NCBI GenBank assembly: GCA_026414265.1
Contig: JAOAJI010000003.1
Coordinates: forward strand, 1 to 55,849
Length of the DNA stretch: 55,849 nt
Reading direction: 5' to 3'
DNA from: Microcaldota archaeon
Lineage (GTDB): Archaea > Micrarchaeota > Micrarchaeia > Anstonellales > SKW190
Of this stretch, positions 54,166-55,849 are shown in pieces (within the stretch, counting starts at the first letter, position 1; every line of letters starts with the position of its first letter). The notes beneath the pieces are model-generated. The model saw only the letters and a program-made list of their open reading frames with translations. It was not told where the DNA came from and searched no databases. Both the position numbers and the translations under genes were made by a program.

Positions 54166-55248
54166 TCACTGTATTCTTTCCAATCTAAATACTTCTATAT
54201 CAACACCCATCATCCTTGAAAGCGAATGAATAACTCCAAAAGTGACTAAAAAAACAAACGCAGGCATCAACATATAAAAGAAATAAACATCGAACAGAAT
54301 AGGTTCAAATACTTTAAGGTTATATAACTGTTTTATGTAATTTACTTTAGAAACCAATGAACTATCCTGTGGATCACATGAATAAGATCTAAGACTATCA
54401 AACTCATTCAAGCTCAAAATATAAGAATAATCAATGTTTGAATATCCTGACTTTTCTTTCATTAAATTCGTCATTCCACCTTCTTGATTAGGATAATTAG
54501 AATTTACGACAAAAAACTTAATTTCTTGATAGATTGTTCTATAACCAATTATTACCAAAGGCATAACAAAAGTAAATGCAATAAATATAGCTATTAAAGC
54601 ATTGCCAGTACCTCTTGTGTAAGAAAATGCTCTAGCTATAACTCCCAAAAACAAAAATAATAAACCGTTTCTTCTAAAAAACTCAAGGACACTAAGAAGA
54701 GTAGAAAATAAACTGACAGACGCAACTAATGTAGAATGCAATATGTTTAATGAAGCAATTGGAACAGATACCACAGCACAGACATTAATAGTATAGCCGA
54801 CACCCAAAAAACCACAATACACGGATTTAGAAGATTCAACGGCTATCTTCTGAATTAAAGTATAAACCTTGTTAGCTAGTATAAGCAATTGTTTTAAATC
54901 TTGCTGTAGAAAGCCATATGCATAACCATCTATAGACTCGTACGCATAATTTGAATTACTTAATAAGCTTCCCAAAAAAGCTTTTGTGATTTCATTGAAA
55001 AAAGATGCAGATAAAGTAAATATAACAATTATCAAAAACGTAATTATTGTGCTTTTTCCTTCTTCTTTTGCAAAGATCTCCAACTTAACATTCCCCGACA
55101 GTTTAGCAGCCATAAAAATTATAGCAATGATAAAGATTGAAGTAAATATACCTAGTAACCCAATTCCACTAGCAGAAAGATAAGAATTCTGCGCAAACAT
55201 GAGCGATACTTGAATAATCGAATATAATAATATAATAAATTTTTTCAT
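54166..55248 (-). CDS. Polytopic envelope protein (paralogue 3)
   Basis: 360 residues. A signal-like first helix ends in SLMFAQ, followed by two more helices, a loop with helices around QQDLKQLLILANKV, then RRNGLLFLFLGVIARAFSYTRGTGNALIAI, which is the same core as in the two neighbours (G-[IV]-x-x-R-x-x-x-x-TRG-x-G), and the C-terminal segment VIHSLSRMMGVDIEVFRLERI. The ATG overlaps the preceding stop as ATGA, so translation is coupled to the truncated Cys-rich gene. The function is unknown beyond membership in the membrane complex suggested by the operon. Confidence 0.75.
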   Translation of the reverse strand: MKKFIILLYSIIQVSLMFAQNSYLSASGIGLLGIFTSIFIIAIIFMAAKLSGNVKLEIFAKEEGKSTIITFLIIVIFTLSASFFNEITKAFLGSLLSNSNYAYESIDGYAYGFLQQDLKQLLILANKVYTLIQKIAVESSKSVYCGFLGVGYTINVCAVVSVPIASLNILHSTLVASVSLFSTLLSVLEFFRRNGLLFLFLGVIARAFSYTRGTGNALIAIFIAFTFVMPLVIIGYRTIYQEIKFFVVNSNYPNQEGGMTNLMKEKSGYSNIDYSYILSLNEFDSLRSYSCDPQDSSLVSKVNYIKQLYNLKVFEPILFDVYFFYMLMPAFVFLVTFGVIHSLSRMMGVDIEVFRLERIQ

Positions 55249-55849
55249 ATTACCTTCCCTATTCCAGGTATATCAATATCACCACCTAAAAACGCAGATA
55301 GAGCCCTTATACCAGCCAAAATCAACATAAACATAAACAAAGGCAAAACATAAGCTGGTATGTAAATAACACTGACTGCAGCTATATCCGCTGGGGTGCT
55401 TGTACCTCCAAATGATTCTGATAATAGACTATCTATTACTGAATTAGGGTCTACTCTACCAAATTCCTCAGATGTTCCACATAACTCATTACAATTTGTT
55501 CTGAGTGGAGGGATAGTAATACACGCAGGATCGCATTTGTTATAGCAATTTTCACATTCATCTGTAATAACTACATCAATTTTGGATTTAGTGATAGGAC
55601 AAAACTCTGCAAATTTATTAGGGAGCTCTACTATATTAAAACAATAATCTGGACATTTCTCTTCGTATCCTGGATCTCGCATTGCACAGCTCATAGAGCA
55701 ACCAAGACATTGACCAACGTATGATATTGATTTAGATAGTGGAATCGGAGGATCTACTTTACAACTATCTGAACAATACGGTGGAGAACACAATACAGTT
55801 AAACCCTCTTTACAAACAAATGACCTTTCTTGATTGCTTGATTCATTTA
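55245..55849 (-). CDS. Cys-rich membrane protein, 5'-truncated at window end
   Basis: The frame stays open to the last base of the window, so the start is outside; about 200 residues are visible. The external part has 16 Cys in about 120 residues (CSPPYCSDSC, CLGCSMSC, CPDYCFN, CENCYNKCDPAC, CNELC), typical of a disulfide-stabilised exported domain. Two hydrophobic segments follow, the second merging into AGIRALSAFLGGDIDIPGIGKVI. That tail resembles those of the three polytopic neighbours (GMGVDIE..., GSDSVE..., IDVDI...). The gene is at the head of the visible part of the envelope operon and overlaps the next gene by four bases. Its family is not recognised. Confidence 0.75.
   Translation of the reverse strand, partial: NESSNQERSFVCKEGLTVLCSPPYCSDSCKVDPPIPLSKSISYVGQCLGCSMSCAMRDPGYEEKCPDYCFNIVELPNKFAEFCPITKSKIDVVITDECENCYNKCDPACITIPPLRTNCNELCGTSEEFGRVDPNSVIDSLLSESFGGTSTPADIAAVSVIYIPAYVLPLFMFMLILAGIRALSAFLGGDIDIPGIGKVI

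Noticed and set aside
1-55849. tRNA, rRNA, CRISPR or insertion sequence
   Set aside because: Reading both strands I found no T-arm-like GGTTCGA tRNA pattern, no spaced direct repeats and no transposase or integrase motifs. A covariance-model search (tRNAscan-SE, Infernal) would be needed to exclude tRNAs with introns.

Overview
The window is AT-rich, densely packed archaeal chromosome. Archaeal markers include a transcription factor B (1070-1981), an FttA/aCPSF1 termination nuclease (15692-17602), a proteasome beta subunit (17917-18582), an RFC small subunit (37849-38883), a geranylgeranyl reductase (38943-40193), ADP-forming acyl-CoA synthetase subunits, and archaeal TATA boxes placed about 22-30 bases before many start codons. 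Short intergenic gaps, mixed archaeal and bacterial gene types and large uncharacterised surface proteins suggest a small-genome archaeon of the DPANN kind. The sequence alone does not fix the lineage. I see no rRNA, tRNA, CRISPR array, transposase or integrase.

Layout. 0-4.6 kb: a truncated helical protein, TFB, then an operon of a conserved unknown, a KaiC-like protein with an altered Walker A motif, and TrpRS. 4.6-8.1 kb (minus): TctA-like membrane protein, PurD and two unknowns. 8.1-10.7 kb (plus): two membrane-anchored surface proteins with Ig-like domains. 10.7-15.7 kb: CoaBC, NadE, Asd, two small helical proteins, and a phosphoribosyltransferase with a DUF2085 protein. 15.7-18.6 kb: FttA and the proteasome subunit, divergent. 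18.6-24.9 kb (minus): a winged-helix regulator with GrpE, DnaK and DnaJ, then FeoA and FeoB. 25-28.5 kb: a TPR-AAA ATPase followed by a PrsW-like intramembrane protease. 28.6-33.1 kb: PyrD, a membrane-anchored winged-helix protein, AcdB, AcdA and an AK6-type kinase. 33.2-40.2 kb: bacterial-type GAPDH, a small zinc-ribbon protein, IleRS, RFC and geranylgeranyl reductase.

40.2-55.8 kb is the unusual part. A 2396-residue membrane-anchored protein (plus strand) faces a minus-strand operon encoding a truncated Cys-rich membrane protein, three polytopic membrane proteins with a shared core motif, and a roughly 1495-residue Cys-rich predicted lipoprotein. Together they look like a large envelope-spanning apparatus. 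It may be a secretion, DNA-exchange or cell-contact machine with VirB6/CedA-like membrane subunits, but no ATPase lies inside the window, so that role is inference. The surface-protein pair at 8.1-10.7 kb has the same overall design.

Gene expression seems to follow two modes. Many first genes have a TATA box placed so that the transcript would be nearly leaderless. Many internal genes have a GTGAT or GTGGT ribosome-binding motif 3-7 bases before the start. These motifs were used to choose several start codons. Metabolically the window supplies glycolysis (GAPDH), substrate-level ATP formation (Acd), purine, pyrimidine, NAD, CoA and aspartate-family steps, and ferrous iron uptake.
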